Assembly: GCA_029204225.1 (NCBI GenBank)
Contig: MU833297.1
Coordinates: forward strand, 1 to 58,309
Direction of reading: 5' to 3'
Source of the DNA: Diphasiastrum complanatum
Lineage: Eukaryota; Streptophyta; Lycopodiopsida; Lycopodiales; Lycopodiaceae
DNA: 58,309 nt
Shown here: one piece after another, positions 40,499 to 52,382 of the stretch
How positions within the stretch are numbered: the stretch's first letter is position 1
Layout of the letters: every line of letters begins with the position of its first letter
Translations under genes and position numbers: made by a program
The notes under the pieces: model-generated
The model's input: only the letters and a program-made list of their open reading frames with translations
What the model was told of the DNA's origin: nothing
Database searches by the model: none

Positions 40499-40665
40499 CA
40501 CACTTTGCCAAGATCTCCTCTTGTTGTTAATGAAGTAGACTCTGGCAAACTTACTGTAGTCATCAATGAAGGTGATGCAGTACTTCAAACCTCCTACTGA
40601 AATTGCATCGGAAGGTCCACAGATGTCCGAATGTACCAATTTCAAAATCTTTGTTGGAGGAGGAC
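40499..40665 (-). pseudogene. Integrase fragment of a different copia family
   Basis: It reads KILKLVHSDICGPSDAISVG and GLKYCITFIDDYSKFARVYF, a clear copia integrase core with first catalytic Asp. It adjoins fragment I on one side and a + strand fragment on the other. Confidence 0.8.
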
Positions 40666-40669
40666 AAAC

Positions 40670-41160
40670 AAAGAAACCTTGCAAAGGAGGAGGAGGAGGA
40701 TGAAGTAGATGTATTCTTGATGTCATCTACATCTTCACCAACAAGCAATAGCAATTCAAGAGGCAATTGGTGGATTGGCAATGGGGCTAGCTCCCAAATG
40801 TCTTGTGAAACCTTACACTCTTTCAATGATGCTAAGAAGTTTGTCTTTATTGCAAATGATGAAGAGTGTAGGATAGATGGTGTTGGCACCATCTCTTTGT
40901 GTCTAGAATCCTCAAAATGCATGGATCTAGAAAATGTCCTTCATGTACCATCAATCACCAAGAATATGCTTAGTGTTGGTCTACTCTTAGAAAGTGGTTT
41001 GGATGTCCACATTAAGCATGGTGTTTGTTTCATCTTGAAGAATGATGTTTGCATTGCAAAGGGATTTTAACATGGAGGATTGTTTAAGTTGGAAGCTAGT
41101 GTTGCTTTTGAAAAAATAAGCTTGGCAAAGGAGGAGATCACTAGTCAAAAGCACTTGACA
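40670..41160 (+). pseudogene. Copia protease and pre-integrase fragment (+ strand)
   Basis: The frame has WWIGNGASSQMSCETLHSF (aspartic protease site, DSGAS changed to GNGAS), then NVLHVPSITKNMLSVGLLLE and FILKNDVCIAKGF, with a stop at 41,068-41,070. It is placed head to head with the - strand integrase fragment at 40,499-40,665. Confidence 0.8.
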
Positions 41161-41163
41161 GGT

Positions 41164-41820
41164 TTATAGAATACGTGAACTGCATGGAAAGATGCAAAAG
41201 AAGTAGAGTGAAAGGGTAATGCTAGCATTAGCCATGTATTGGCTGAGTGAGCTAACATCAAAGGAGATATCTGGTCTTGTACAGACCATTGCGTACATGA
41301 GAGATCCTAGTATCGATCGATACAAATACTCTCTCATTTGCTGCTCTTCCTGCTTGGTTTGGAGACATTGCTCCTTTGAAAAATGCAGGCCTGGATCCAT
41401 TGGTGAGTGAGCTAATTTACAATTCATCAAATTGTATCTGCTAAGAACATTATGAAGATACCTTTGTTGAGTGATGTAAATCAGTCAATTTGTTTTGTCT
41501 TTGTGGATTTGAATTTCCAGACAGAAGTGAGCTTCGCCTAGATTAGTCATGTCGAATTCTACAGCATCTGTTTCAAATCCTTAACCATATTGGTATCGTT
41601 GCTGAAGAGCAACGTATCATCGACGTACAAGGTGATGATAATGAAGGATTGCTGCACTAACTTCGAATAAATGTTGCAATCAGCAGTGCTTGGTTTGAAT
41701 CCTTGTTCAATGAGGAATGTGTTGATCCTCTGAAACCAAGCCCTGGCAGACTGTTTCAAGCCGTACAGTGCTTTGTGGAGTTTACAGACATGATTCTTCA
41801 TGCCTTCCAGAATGTGGTGG
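41164..41820 (-). pseudogene. Reverse transcriptase fragment of another copia element
   Basis: 41,559-41,801 reads HKALYGLKQSARAWFQRINT and ITLYVDDTLLFSND (YVDD). 41,164-41,430 reads YRSILGSLMYAMVCTRPDIS. A short unrelated stretch lies between them. No ends are seen. Confidence 0.8.
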
Positions 41821-42402
41821 CCTAGTCGTTATAGATTTTCACAAAATCGATGAATTACGTAGTATAAAAGGTTTGATCATTCCCCAAGAGAGAGAATAAT
41901 CTCATCTTTTGCATGGTAACTGTATGTATGATGGTAAACAGACTAGAATATATAAAACTCACAATGAATACTACAACGACATAACTGATTATCCAAAGAT
42001 ATTTTGGTATATTGGCATCCAGGAATACCAATGGTGAAACGATTTGGTCAAGGTCTGCAATTGCAAAGATTACTTTATCTTTCAGGCTCTTCAGTCATCA
42101 GGTAAACAGTCAGAACAAACAACAACTAGCAAATAGATTCATCAAGCAGAATCACATTGGCTAAAGATTCTTCTTAATCAAACACAGAGTATTAGTTCTT
42201 ATCGTAGGAAGCAACCAAAACAAAACATCAAATAATCTCATTATCTGAACACATAGCTCATTCAAAATTGAAGGAAGTTTTGCTAAAAGTTATGCTTAAC
42301 AGCTTCAGCTAATTTCTTGCATCCATTAGTCAGAATTGTTACTTGCTGGTGTCACCTGAAAATCCATGTTAGAGTAACTGAAATTCAGTAAGACGTGAAA
42401 AA
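41821..42402. other. Non-coding stretch
   Basis: I see no gene and no clear repeat here. Confidence 0.5.
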
Positions 42403-42834
42403 TGTGTGTGACGTAAACAGAACAGTATTGCAATCAATCACAGATCATACAGAGTGTATTTGCACAAATGATAAGAAGTAATTCTGTGAAAGATAGCATA
42501 GGGAAAGAATGCTCAAGCTATAGAAACTTGCTCTTTACTCTTTATTGATACTCAGCTCTACATAAAAATGCGTCAGTACAATAGCACGTAGTGTTGTCTT
42601 TATAGGAACGTTCTTCAGCCTCAACATCGTTTACGAACTGTCAAAATGTCGGTTCTGAACTGCTACTGCGTTTTTTATAGAACGTCACAACTTCTATTCT
42701 AAATATGAATTTACAAGGTGCAATTAGGCCTTTACATGAATTTAGGCACTATAGCACATTTACATATATAGAAATTGAATTTTTTTTTCAATATATGACA
42801 AAACTTGGATAATGTGAGATCATGAGACTCCACA
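42403..42834 (-). repeat. Probable 3' LTR of a - strand element (about 430 bp)
   Basis: On the - strand it opens TGTGGAGTCTCATG right after purine-rich GAGGAAGGGGATA and ends ...GTCACACA, so the ends are TGTG...CACA. It has TATAAAAAACG and TATAAAGAC TATA-like runs and CAATAAAGAG as a poly(A)-like signal. No second copy was found, so the call rests on structure alone. It directly follows the broken ORF 42,889-45,718. Confidence 0.6.
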
Positions 42835-42888
42835 TATCCCCTTCCTCAATTGTGCAACGACTCGAAAACAACTGATTTACATCCTTCT

Positions 42889-45718
42889 CTATCGCTTTCG
42901 TTTGGCTGGCTTGGTGTGAAAAATGGCCTTGGCTCGAGCTTCGTTCTCTTCATTTACTTGCTCCAATGTCATTCTTTTTGTTGCTAGGAAATAATTGTCC
43001 TTCTGATTATAGTCTTCTTGGAATGACAAGTTCGGATAACCCCCCATTCCTCGATTGCCCATTGGTGCGAGGGGGTTATCAATTGATGTATTATTAACAA
43101 GATGCGTGTACCAACTATCCTCAGTCAGGATTTCAGACATCTCGGCAGAAGGGACAATTAGTGAAAGGGCAGCATATGTATATTCGAGAAATTTTGCTTT
43201 AATGTACAGTTGTTGAACAGACAGAAGGGCATACAAAATAAGGGAAGCAATATTTACATGGCTATAAGTGTAATATGATCTGGTTATTGGATTAGTGGAG
43301 CAAAGATATTATTTGTTTTTACTTCTTCCAAATAACGAGAATAGTTAGCTTCCCAATCTGTGTAAATTTCCCACAGATCAGGGAATAGTAACTGATGAGA
43401 AACTCGGGAAGAAACTGATTTGGAGTTAGAAACAATTTCCTTCACATCAAAAATGTTAATTGATTCTAACTTATTCAAATACTCATCCAGAGCTGGAAAA
43501 ATATTATTTTCAAATGTTCTTAGGTATTCTAAAATGTATATATACAAGGATCCTACGACCACATGGACGTAGTTAGTTTGCACATTGAACTTATTCTCAA
43601 CAATGACAATGGCTAGGATTCCTTTTTGATGCACAATTAGTTTGGCCCAAAGAGTATTTATGTTAGAAAAAGTCCAAGGGTTTTCCCATTATTCTTTTGT
43701 GTAACCAAAAAGTTTAGGTAAAAAAGGTAATCCATTCTCCATTGGAGTTCTGAACTACAAAAGGGTGGAAGAAAGAATGTTAGTTCCTGATGAAATGTTT
43801 GAAATTCTGACCTTAGAAGTGAGTACACTATCTTGTTCTTCTTTACAACCGCTCCACTTGGTGATGCCTAAGCTTGATATGGAACAATACTTAATGTCTC
43901 AGATTGGTCTTCAGTAGTTTGTACCTTCGCGGCCTCCTTGGATTCGGTTTGTGTTTCCTGATCCTTCTGGACTTGCCTGCAGATGGTATCCGTTTGGATG
44001 GCCTTTTCTGACATAACCTGAGCTGGCTCATCTGTCTGCGTCTCCTAATCTTGGCATTGTGCTGGTTCTTCCACGTCAGAAATATGCATTTGGCCTGATT
44101 GAAATTTGGCCTCTTCCAACTCTTTCTTCAATTTTTCATAAGCAATCATCTATGGTTGCAGATATTACAGCTGGAAAGTTTGGATCATCTTCTCTTGAAT
44201 TCCCTTCCATGCTACTGGGTCAATTTTGTACCCACCATGAGATACACAGGCACCTAATGTGACTTTGGCGCTGATTCGCCATAGAACCGCTCTTCGGCCT
44301 GTCTCTTGTATATTTGATTGCCTTTTTTTTAACATTTATGTAGAATTTTGCAGTTGGGCAATTGAGTCGTGAGCACTACTGGGCTCGTTACAGAGCTCCG
44401 CATTACTATTTTGGAGAGTAGATCAAATACATCTCTCCTCCTGCAAAGTAGCCTACAGAGTCTGAATTTGTTGTTTAAGCGATATGTTTTTGCTTTTGAA
44501 GGCATTGGACTACTCCTGCATTTCTTCCAATACTTCGAGCGTAGCATCTTGCCTTTCTTTTGCTTCTTCAAGCTTTATGTCCTTCCTACTTATCTCTGCT
44601 TGGGCCGCTTCAAGTTCTTCGTTTTTATAGAACAGCTCAGCCTTTGTTCTGTTCAGCTCTATATCCCTCTAGATTAGGTCTGTTTGGACCCTTTCATAAT
44701 TTGATCCAAGCTTCATGGATACCTTCTCCAAGCTAGCAAGATGCCGAATAGCTGCCCATGTATCCAGCAGTAGTGTTCCAAAAATCTTTTGATATAATTC
44801 GGCATCGAGAATTGGTGCCTCGACGTCACTTTCACTGCTCTGCTGGTCATCAGGAAGCTGTTATGCTTCTTGTGGTGCTGGCTCTTGTGGTATATCACCC
44901 TGATTCTGCTCTTGATCAACAGTGTCCTCCGCTTCCACTTCCGCATCCCTATTTCCTTCTGTACTAGAAAATGGCGTATATTGGGATGATGGTGAAGTCA
45001 TTCTCACCGAGATCCCTTGACTTGATGATGATGATGTGGTTGCTACGGTGGTTGCTTTTGATATCTGCATCTGGGATTCAGCCTCTATTGATGGGGCTAG
45101 CTCTGACAGCACTGGTGCAATCCTGATGTCCTCCTCCACTGTTAGCACACCAACATGCATACATAAAATACCCATTTGTAGACCCAGCCTAGAAAACTGA
45201 TTAACTTTTACTAATTTATAGAATTGCTTGAAAGCAATTTGTCCGAAGGCAATAGGCTCTCCATTTAAGGCTCTTAGCAGATATCCCATATTTGTATTTG
45301 AGATGGTGTACTCTTGCTCCGGTAAAAAGATAGAAGCAAGAGCAAATCGAACGAAGCTTTTGAGATTGGGATCTCTAATGTAAGAGAGTTTATATCCCCG
45401 TTTCTCAAGATAAGTTTCTTTTTGAAAAACTCTGCTCTCTGCGATGAAATCTGGTTTAGTAACTGGCATACTGCCATCCATAGGCAATCCTAAGACACGA
45501 CAGTAAAATCCTTCTGTAATATCAATCTCTTGATTTCGGACGGTAGTGAAAATATGTCCTTCTTCTGTTTCACTCAAATTGCGGATCAACTCATAACATA
45601 AATCAGTAAGAATTACTGATGGGTTAAATTGAAGAAGACTTTCAATTTGCGCTCGAACAACTAGTGGTTGTAATACTGGTATCACTGGATTTGGGTGCGT
45701 TTTGAATACAATCGCCAT
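42889..45718 (-). pseudogene. Long broken ORF: possible plant-transposon-type domain, coiled coil, basic C-terminus
   Basis: From ATG 45,718 (ACCATGG context; MAIVFKTHPNPVIPVLQPL) an N-terminal domain runs to about 45,050 with ITEGFYCRVLGLPMDG, FVRFALASIFLPEQEY and GYLLRALNGEPIAFGQIAF. This layout recalls the putative plant transposon protein domain (PF20167-type), an inference from memory of that family. Then a low-complexity acidic linker (44,861-45,050), a coiled coil (ELFYKNEELEAAQAEISRKD, 44,300-44,700), TQTD/IQTD/TQTE repeats (about 43,930-44,060) and a C-terminal part (42,889-43,634) ending HTKPAKRKR, which is nuclear-signal-like. It has at least six in-frame stops and a frameshift near 43,640. 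It precedes an LTR on the same strand, so it is likely an extra ORF of an LTR element. No integrase or RT accompanies it. Confidence 0.6.
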
Positions 45719-45922
45719 GGTGCTTGCAGTTGTAAACGAGCGATGGCTAAAAAGAGCTTGATCACAACAATTCAGAAATCGGAGAGCAAGAGTGATGGAA
45801 AGTGGTAGCAACAAAAACTGAAGTGTTTGAGGTTTTAGGCGTATTGATGGTATTTCGGCGGATTAGACTAATATTAAATGGAAGCGTGTCCTTCATTTTG
45901 AAGGTACATACTCAATAATAAA

Positions 45923-46978
45923 GTGTCTAGTCCTAAAACCAAAATGGAATTACCAAAGTTTGATGGTAATGTGGACCCTCATAGATTTTTACAAGTCTGT
46001 GAGAATGCATGCGAAGTGTATGGAGAATATACTGACAATGCAAAAGTCCAACTTTTTCCGATGACCATGGTAGATAAAGCACGAGAGTGGTTTTTCAACC
46101 TCGATCGTGACGATCGACAAGACTGGTCAAGTTGAAAGAGTCTTTTCTTAAACGCCTCCAACTTTCGACTCACAGAAAGCCCATTTGTACGCCTTAGTAA
46201 TATAAAAATAAAAAAAGATGAACGCGTACGTGACTATATTGAGCGCTTTAAGTGTCTCAGAAGTCAAGTCTAGAAACAACCAATTGATAAAATGTTGATC
46301 ATATGGTTTCTCGTTGGTCTTCCCAGACGCATCTGGAAAGAGCTTAAACCTAGCGAAGAGTATTTTACTATTAAATCTACTATGTCCGACGCCATTTGTG
46401 AAGAAGATGAAGGTTTTGATGATAAGGACCAGAAAGAGAAAAAAGCTCACAGTGTATTCCCTGATAACCGTCCAAGTGAGCCCCGAGATTTCGACCAGGT
46501 CTGGAAATCTCAGTTTGAGTTGATGAATTAACAACATCAACAACAAATAGAGAAACTCAACAAAGAGTTTAAACAAGCCTTGAAATCTTTCCAAAGTCAG
46601 TTTCCAGACAATTGCCATCCGGTAACACTATCCATCGGCGAGAAAACCGTCTGGTGCCCACAATGTCGTGGTCCACATATCGGTAATGAGTGCCCATTAC
46701 ACCGTTCTTACGAACCGCAGCACTGTATACTGTGTGATACGACCACCCATACCACATTCAGCTGTAGGTACAACCCACGCAACATGGAATACTCTCGACC
46801 TCAACAATATGCCCCATGCACACACCCACAAGCACCATATAACCCACGTTATATGACACCAGTCCAAGTCCAAGAATTACCTAGACAACAACTACCTCCA
46901 CAACAACAACGCTTGGCATTTCAGCTCCAAGAGGATCTGCTCCACCCAACAGGCCAACCCAATAGAACCGACTTCTAG
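45923..46978 (+). pseudogene. Gypsy-type gag, copy 1, 5'-truncated with stops
   Basis: It reads MELPKFDGNVDPHRFLQVCE, KAREWFFNLDRDD (retrotransposon gag core), then after a stop and frame changes RRIWKELKPSEEYF, TMSDAICEEDEGFDDKDQKE and two zinc knuckles, CPQCRGPHIGNECP and CILCDTTTHTTFSC. The C-terminus is rich in Pro and Gln. It has in-frame or near stops at 46,133, about 46,271 and 46,529. It lacks the ~100 N-terminal residues present in copy 2 and starts about 200 bp from the divergent - strand ORF. No protease or RT follows. Confidence 0.8.
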
Positions 46979-49612
46979 TTCAGGCCCATGTAGTGCAGAA
47001 TACCTCCTATGATAGACAACCAATCTCAACCGACAACCAGTGTGAGATCTCAACCGACGCACTCTGCTAAACCTCACCCGGAGCCCGTAGCTCAATTTTC
47101 AACCAGAGCGCTCGTTCAAATCTCAACCCAAGGGGTTCCTCACCATCAAAACGGACCACCTCCACCTCCACCTCCATCCGCATTCACCCATCATAGCTGC
47201 ACTCTATTGCAAACGGACAAACGGACTACCTCCACAACCAAATCACCTTCCACCTCCATCGCATTCCATAGAAGGTCACAACCATCGCAATTACCCTTCA
47301 TCCGCATTCCATCACACAATCCGCATACACCGTCGCGACTGCCTTCTGTCGCACACAACCGCATCAAACCGTAAATAGACGCCTTACGGCTACCCTCGGC
47401 CACCTTCATCGCAACAGCAACTTTGCACTCATCCACCATCGCCATCGCAAACACCGCCAACACCACAAGCATCCACATAACACCGCAAGCAACCGCATAC
47501 AGAAACACCCTCATTACACCATTGGGCTCGTTTCCATCATATTCTCGCAAATGGATCCCTGTCCACATCCACAGAATTCCATCGCACCAACGCCAACACC
47601 TCGCCTACACTCGCAGCAATCGAGTAAACAGACCACTGTTGCAAACGACACACCCATCCGCTCATCGTGACCGCATTCCCTTTGACCATCGCAACAACCA
47701 TATTCCATCAAGCAATTTCCATCCGTTCGTCGCACCCGCATTCCATACTTGCAATCGCCTTCCATCGCCAAACCTGCATTCAACCATCGTGACCGCCTTG
47801 GGCCATTCAGGCCGCATCCCATTTAGCCATCATCATGTATTCTTCCACACCACCCTTCACGCTACTTCTGTTACCTCATGCTAAACTCTTGACTGGCGCC
47901 AGAGCCATCTCTCAGATCTCGACCGACACCCATCAGTCAGGTCTCGACCGATGCGCTACAATCAAATCTCAACTAATGCCATCCTCTTAAATCTCAACCG
48001 ACGGTTAGCATTAAATCTCAACCGATGGCTCTCAATCAAATCTCAACCGATGGTTTGCATTAAATCTCAACCGACGCCCTTTGTTAGATCTCAACCGACG
48101 CCATCTCTCAGATCTCAACCGACGGCCACTGTTAAATCTCAACCGATGCCCCTCCGTTAGATCTCAACCGACGCCCATCTCTCAGATCTCAACCGACGGC
48201 CACTGTTAAATCTAAACCGACGCCCTCAGTTAAATTTCAATCGATGTGCTACACTCAGATCTCAATCGACGGTCAGTCTTAAATCTCAACCGATGGCCTG
48301 CTTCCACCGGCCCAGATCCATGGTAGACTACAAGCCTTTCGAACGACATTTCGGACTGACGAGCACGACGTACCTCAAATACACGACTTGCATCATCGAT
48401 TTTTCTAACAATCTATCTATCTATCTGCAATGCCATAATGGATACATCAAACCAACTACACGAGCCTGCATATGCATTGGACCGTAACGACTGCATCCAG
48501 CTGTAACAACTACCTTCAGCCATAGCAATAGCAATAGCCGCTCAATGTCTATCATCATCACCACATCCACCATAACCCACCGCACATAACTCCCCTCCCT
48601 ACCTCCGCATGGAACAACAACCAACATCCATTCGTCCACAAACGTAACCACCGCATTCCACCACCATCTGCTCTGGAACGATCACTTTATCGAAAACAAA
48701 CCACCCTCCGTATTGCCCCGTGACCACCACACCACACACGACCGGCCTCCACCACCATCACAGCCCCAGACCGCAACGAATCGCAACCCACCGTATTCAC
48801 CAACACACTCCCTCCACCGTCAGGACCGCAATCCAGGCCATCCTTCCTTCACCCGTATTCCAATCCCCCCATCGTTATCCCGTCATAACTGCCATTCACT
48901 GCAACTCACCCTTACCATCGCATTCACACTGCCCCTGACGCAATCCACAATCCATCACTACCCTCAAACTTCAATCTCAACCGCAACCAGAACCAATCAT
49001 CAGATCTCGTCCGTAGGGGTTCCACACCATCTTAACCGGACCACATCCATGCCAGATCATAACAACTCACTCCACATTTTTTTTACATCCACCAACGTCA
49101 ATCTCTGTTTGCATCTGATACACTCTGACTTTGTTCATCTTCCATGCCTCTCCACCTGTTTTAATCACACACGCACTTAACAGAGAACCAGCCCACACTC
49201 CAATCGAACCATAGCTACCGTAAATTCCCACAACCACCACCTTATGCCTTCCCAAGGATCCCTCGCCTACAAATGTTCGCTAAAACAGCACTCACCCATC
49301 TCCAACGACATCAACCGCATCCCTCGTCCTCAACCACATTAGACCGCAACCAGACCACTGTAACCGCAATTGTCCGCTACATCCGCAAGTGCCCGCTACA
49401 ACCGTAATAGACCGCTGACACCACTAACACCGTAATCCACCGTAGTCACCCATCTTCCTCACCTCCGCAACAGACCGCAATTCTACGGCCTACGACTACC
49501 CACGACCACCTTCGACCGCTATAACAGCAAACGACCGCAATCCCACCGTAAACCGTAGGGATTGCAAAAAAAAAAAAAAACCAAAGAACACCAAAAAAAT
49601 CACTAGTACCCA
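46979..49612 (+). repeat. G-poor, A/C-rich cryptic repeat tract
   Basis: About 2.6 kb is built from CCGCAT, CATCGCAA, CACCACC and (near 49,310-49,560) ACCGCAA/ACCGTAA words, with strikingly few G on +. The many long ORFs (e.g. 47,423-47,884 and 48,713-49,180) follow from the composition and are not credible genes. SQPT-type repeat peptides occur at 47,009-47,135 and 47,951-48,160. It ends with an A-run and the start of gag copy 2. Confidence 0.8.
47915..48300 (+). repeat. 24-25-bp minisatellite, about 16 units
   Basis: Unit consensus is RATCTCAACCGAYG followed by about ten variable bases ending in TTA or TCA. Units are degenerate, which suggests an old array. A few similar units occur at 47,015-47,135 and 48,970-49,020. 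In frame it encodes RSQPT-like octapeptides. Confidence 0.93.
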
Positions 49613-50619
49613 ATGGACCAACAAAACAAGCCTCAAGTCCCAGACGATTATCCATATGAGATCCAGTCCCCTGAAGCTGAACAAATCAGACGTCATAGGT
49701 TCTACCGAATGAGAGCCGAACTCCAAGAGCCATCCACAAACTCGTTTGATGGACAAGAACCTGATAGAGCCGAGTCTTCACACGCACGACCCCATATTTA
49801 TGGTGCTGACTCCTCCCAGGCCAGAACCAACCTTAATGGAGTTTCTGCTACCCACGGAGCTCATCTTGAGAGACGTACACCAAAACTAGACCTACCAAAG
49901 TTCAACGGTACTTTGGACCCTCAAGATTTTTGCGACGCGAGCTTAAATCCAATGATGAATATATGAGCCTAAAGTTAGCCATGTCTGATGCCATCAAAGA
50001 AGAAGATGAAGGATCATATGTTGAGGAATCCAGGGAAAGACGAGCACCACGTGCTCCTGTCCATGAGTCAAAGCCAATCGAGGACACTCGAGATCAGCTT
50101 TGGAAATCCCAGTTGGAGTTGCTTAATAAGCAACATCAACTACAGATGGAAAAACTCACCAATGAGTTTCAAGCAACCCTGAAGTCTATCCAAAGCAATA
50201 TGTCTGCTCAGCCAAACCCTGCACAGGTACCTTATAGACAAAAAACAATATGGTGCCCACACTGTTGGGCTACGCATCATGTTGATGCTTGTCCTTCATA
50301 TCCGCCTATCCAAGCGCATACAGTCCAACAATATGAAGAACACCCATCACAATCTGGAAATGCCTTGCTTTATCAAGAATATCCATCAGAAATTCCAGAA
50401 CCATTAGCCATACAAGATGGCTATGCTGTTATACAAGGGCCACTGCACACCAGATGTTTCATTTGTGGTGAAACCGGCCATTTCATGGTTGGTTGTCCAG
50501 TTAAGACCAAGTACCATCTTGAGTGTCCCGACTGTATCGTAAGACACAGTTTCAAAGACTGTCCAAAACAACTGACCAAGATCCTACTGGTCCGTCATGT
50601 CAGTTACGAATCACAATAG
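49613..50619 (+). pseudogene. Gypsy-type gag, copy 2, with internal deletion
   Basis: It opens MDQQNKPQVPDDYPYEIQSP after a leader, then LDLPKFNGTLDPQDF (matching ELPKFDGNVDPHRF of copy 1). At about 49,930 it jumps, in a different frame, to RRELKSNDEYMSLKLAMSDA, KEEDEGSYVEE and LWKSQLELLNKQHQLQMEKL (coiled coil). It has zinc knuckles CPHCWATHHVDACP, CFICGETGHFMVGCP and CPDCIVRHSFKDCP. About 110 codons of the gag core are missing. The ends otherwise look complete. Confidence 0.82.
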
Positions 50620-52382
50620 GATCCTCATGACAACACAACACGAGCACCATAGCAACTCAACAGTTAAACTTGTTGCCCAATCGAGACGTTTCTTGCAAAC
50701 TTCTACAACACCGCACAATACGCCAGCGCCATTATGCAAGAAGACACTATGAAATGAGTCATTGTCAAAAGAAAGTGAAACCGATATTCCGTCATCTGCT
50801 ACAATGTCCAACCAAGAGCAACCTCCACAGGGAATTGACAGTTTTTCTCTCTTTCTACAAACTCCAATCTATTTTTCTTTCCACATGCTGATCAGATTTC
50901 CAATGTGCCAATATACAACAACTATAGGATTCGGAAATCCATATAGAGATTCGGTTCTGAATCTCTTGTTCAAAGAGGTCCTCAGGACATAGTACCTCAC
51001 CCATACATGCATCTCACGCTATATTTTACAACATCTGTTATCCATGATGATAGATGTTCGTGTCACCAACCCTGCCTTGTTTTGACAAGGGCATATGAGA
51101 GTAAGTCACATTACTCTACAACACAAATGAAATATTACAACTATCAAGGTGACTTATCAATGTTGATGAATGCAAGTTTTGTTCGACAAGTGCTATGCAA
51201 TTCTCACTCTCTGCCACATTTGTTTATTTCCTTGTTTCTCTTCACCTATTTTGTGTGATTGATTTTTGCATGAGGAATAGCTACAACACGAGAGTCTTAT
51301 GTAGAGCATCTCCAGAAACACATTTTCATTCATCTCACCATCTTCAGATTCCCTTGCATAGAAATTTAGGATTCTTGAGAAATATGCGAAATCCATGTCG
51401 CATTAGAGTTGATTCCTGCATCTCATTCCCATATTCATCTTCGAGTCAACTACAACAAGATCGAAACAAATTTAGTTAAAATTTGTTCAATCTTTAGTAC
51501 AGTCACATATTCAACGAGTTTCAAGTACGTGTTCCACACGCAGATCCAACCTTGAACATGACCGGTTACCAACAACAACATCCCCACCAATAGATTTTTT
51601 TTTTGGGGGGGGGGAGAGAGAGTGGATCCACTTGGATCCACTGGAGCAGTTACGCTGCCAACAACAACACCAGCAAGATCGACAGCCAAGGTCACAAGTT
51701 AAATATGAAAACGACAAGGCTAAGAAGACCGATGGGCAATCCAAAGAGACTCAATCAGAAGAAGTACCCCAGTCACGACGAAGATCCTTCAGAAAGGGAA
51801 ACACAAACATTGGAAAATTGGTCTCTTTCTTCAACCAACCTCTTGCCATACTTTTGCGCCCATTTTCATGCCTATCGTCCACACCATCTACTGCTGTCAC
51901 CACCATTCTTCCTTCCATCGGTTTGTTTATCATCCGTTTACTATTCTTCTGAGAAATCCCAAGTTTTGATAGTCTTACCGAAGCAGCTGATAGATCTTTG
52001 CAAATGTTCCGTGGAGACCAACTGCCACCTACAATGGATGATCAGCCAAACGAAGATCTAAGAAGCAGGCGAAGCAGCTAGAAGAACTAAAGAGAAATAT
52101 CCAAGAATCTGAGGAGGAAAGGACAAAACTTAAGCAACAGATGAGTCAGATCAATCTTGATCAAAAGAAACTCTCTGGAGCAATGATAGTTGAATTCCCT
52201 CTTATGAAGCCCAAAGAGATCTAAATGTAACGGACCAAAAGAAAGAGCTGCAAAAAAAAGAAAGATGAAGACAATGTGAACCTGCAAATAAAGTGAGCTC
52301 CTCACCTAGCAAGTGGTGGTCAAAGCTCGGCATTGCAAGGGTCCAAGGCTGCAACTGTAGAACTATCAGTCCCCTCATCCTT
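50620..52382 (+). other. Decayed region after gag copy 2, with coiled-coil remnant
   Basis: Frames are short and rich in Ser, Gln and Pro. A coiled-coil-like stretch AKQLEELKRNIQESEEERTK lies at about 52,064-52,125. A T10G10-type tract followed by GAGAGAG and AGTGGATCCACT is at 51,594-51,640. No protease, RT or integrase was found. Confidence 0.5.

Noticed and set aside
44861-45814. 317-codon ORF as an intact host gene
   Set aside because: The reading continues recognisably after its stop into a coiled coil and further stops, and an LTR follows on the same strand, so it is part of a longer broken element ORF. The real start is probably 45,718.
47915-48300. Regularly spaced repeats resembling a CRISPR array
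   Set aside because: The variable parts are only about ten bases, repeats are degenerate, the context is plant retroelement DNA and there are no cas genes. It is a minisatellite.
47423-49180. Long ORFs of about 150 codons on both strands in the A/C-rich tract
   Set aside because: They arise from biased composition that avoids stops; the peptides are low complexity and carry no domain.
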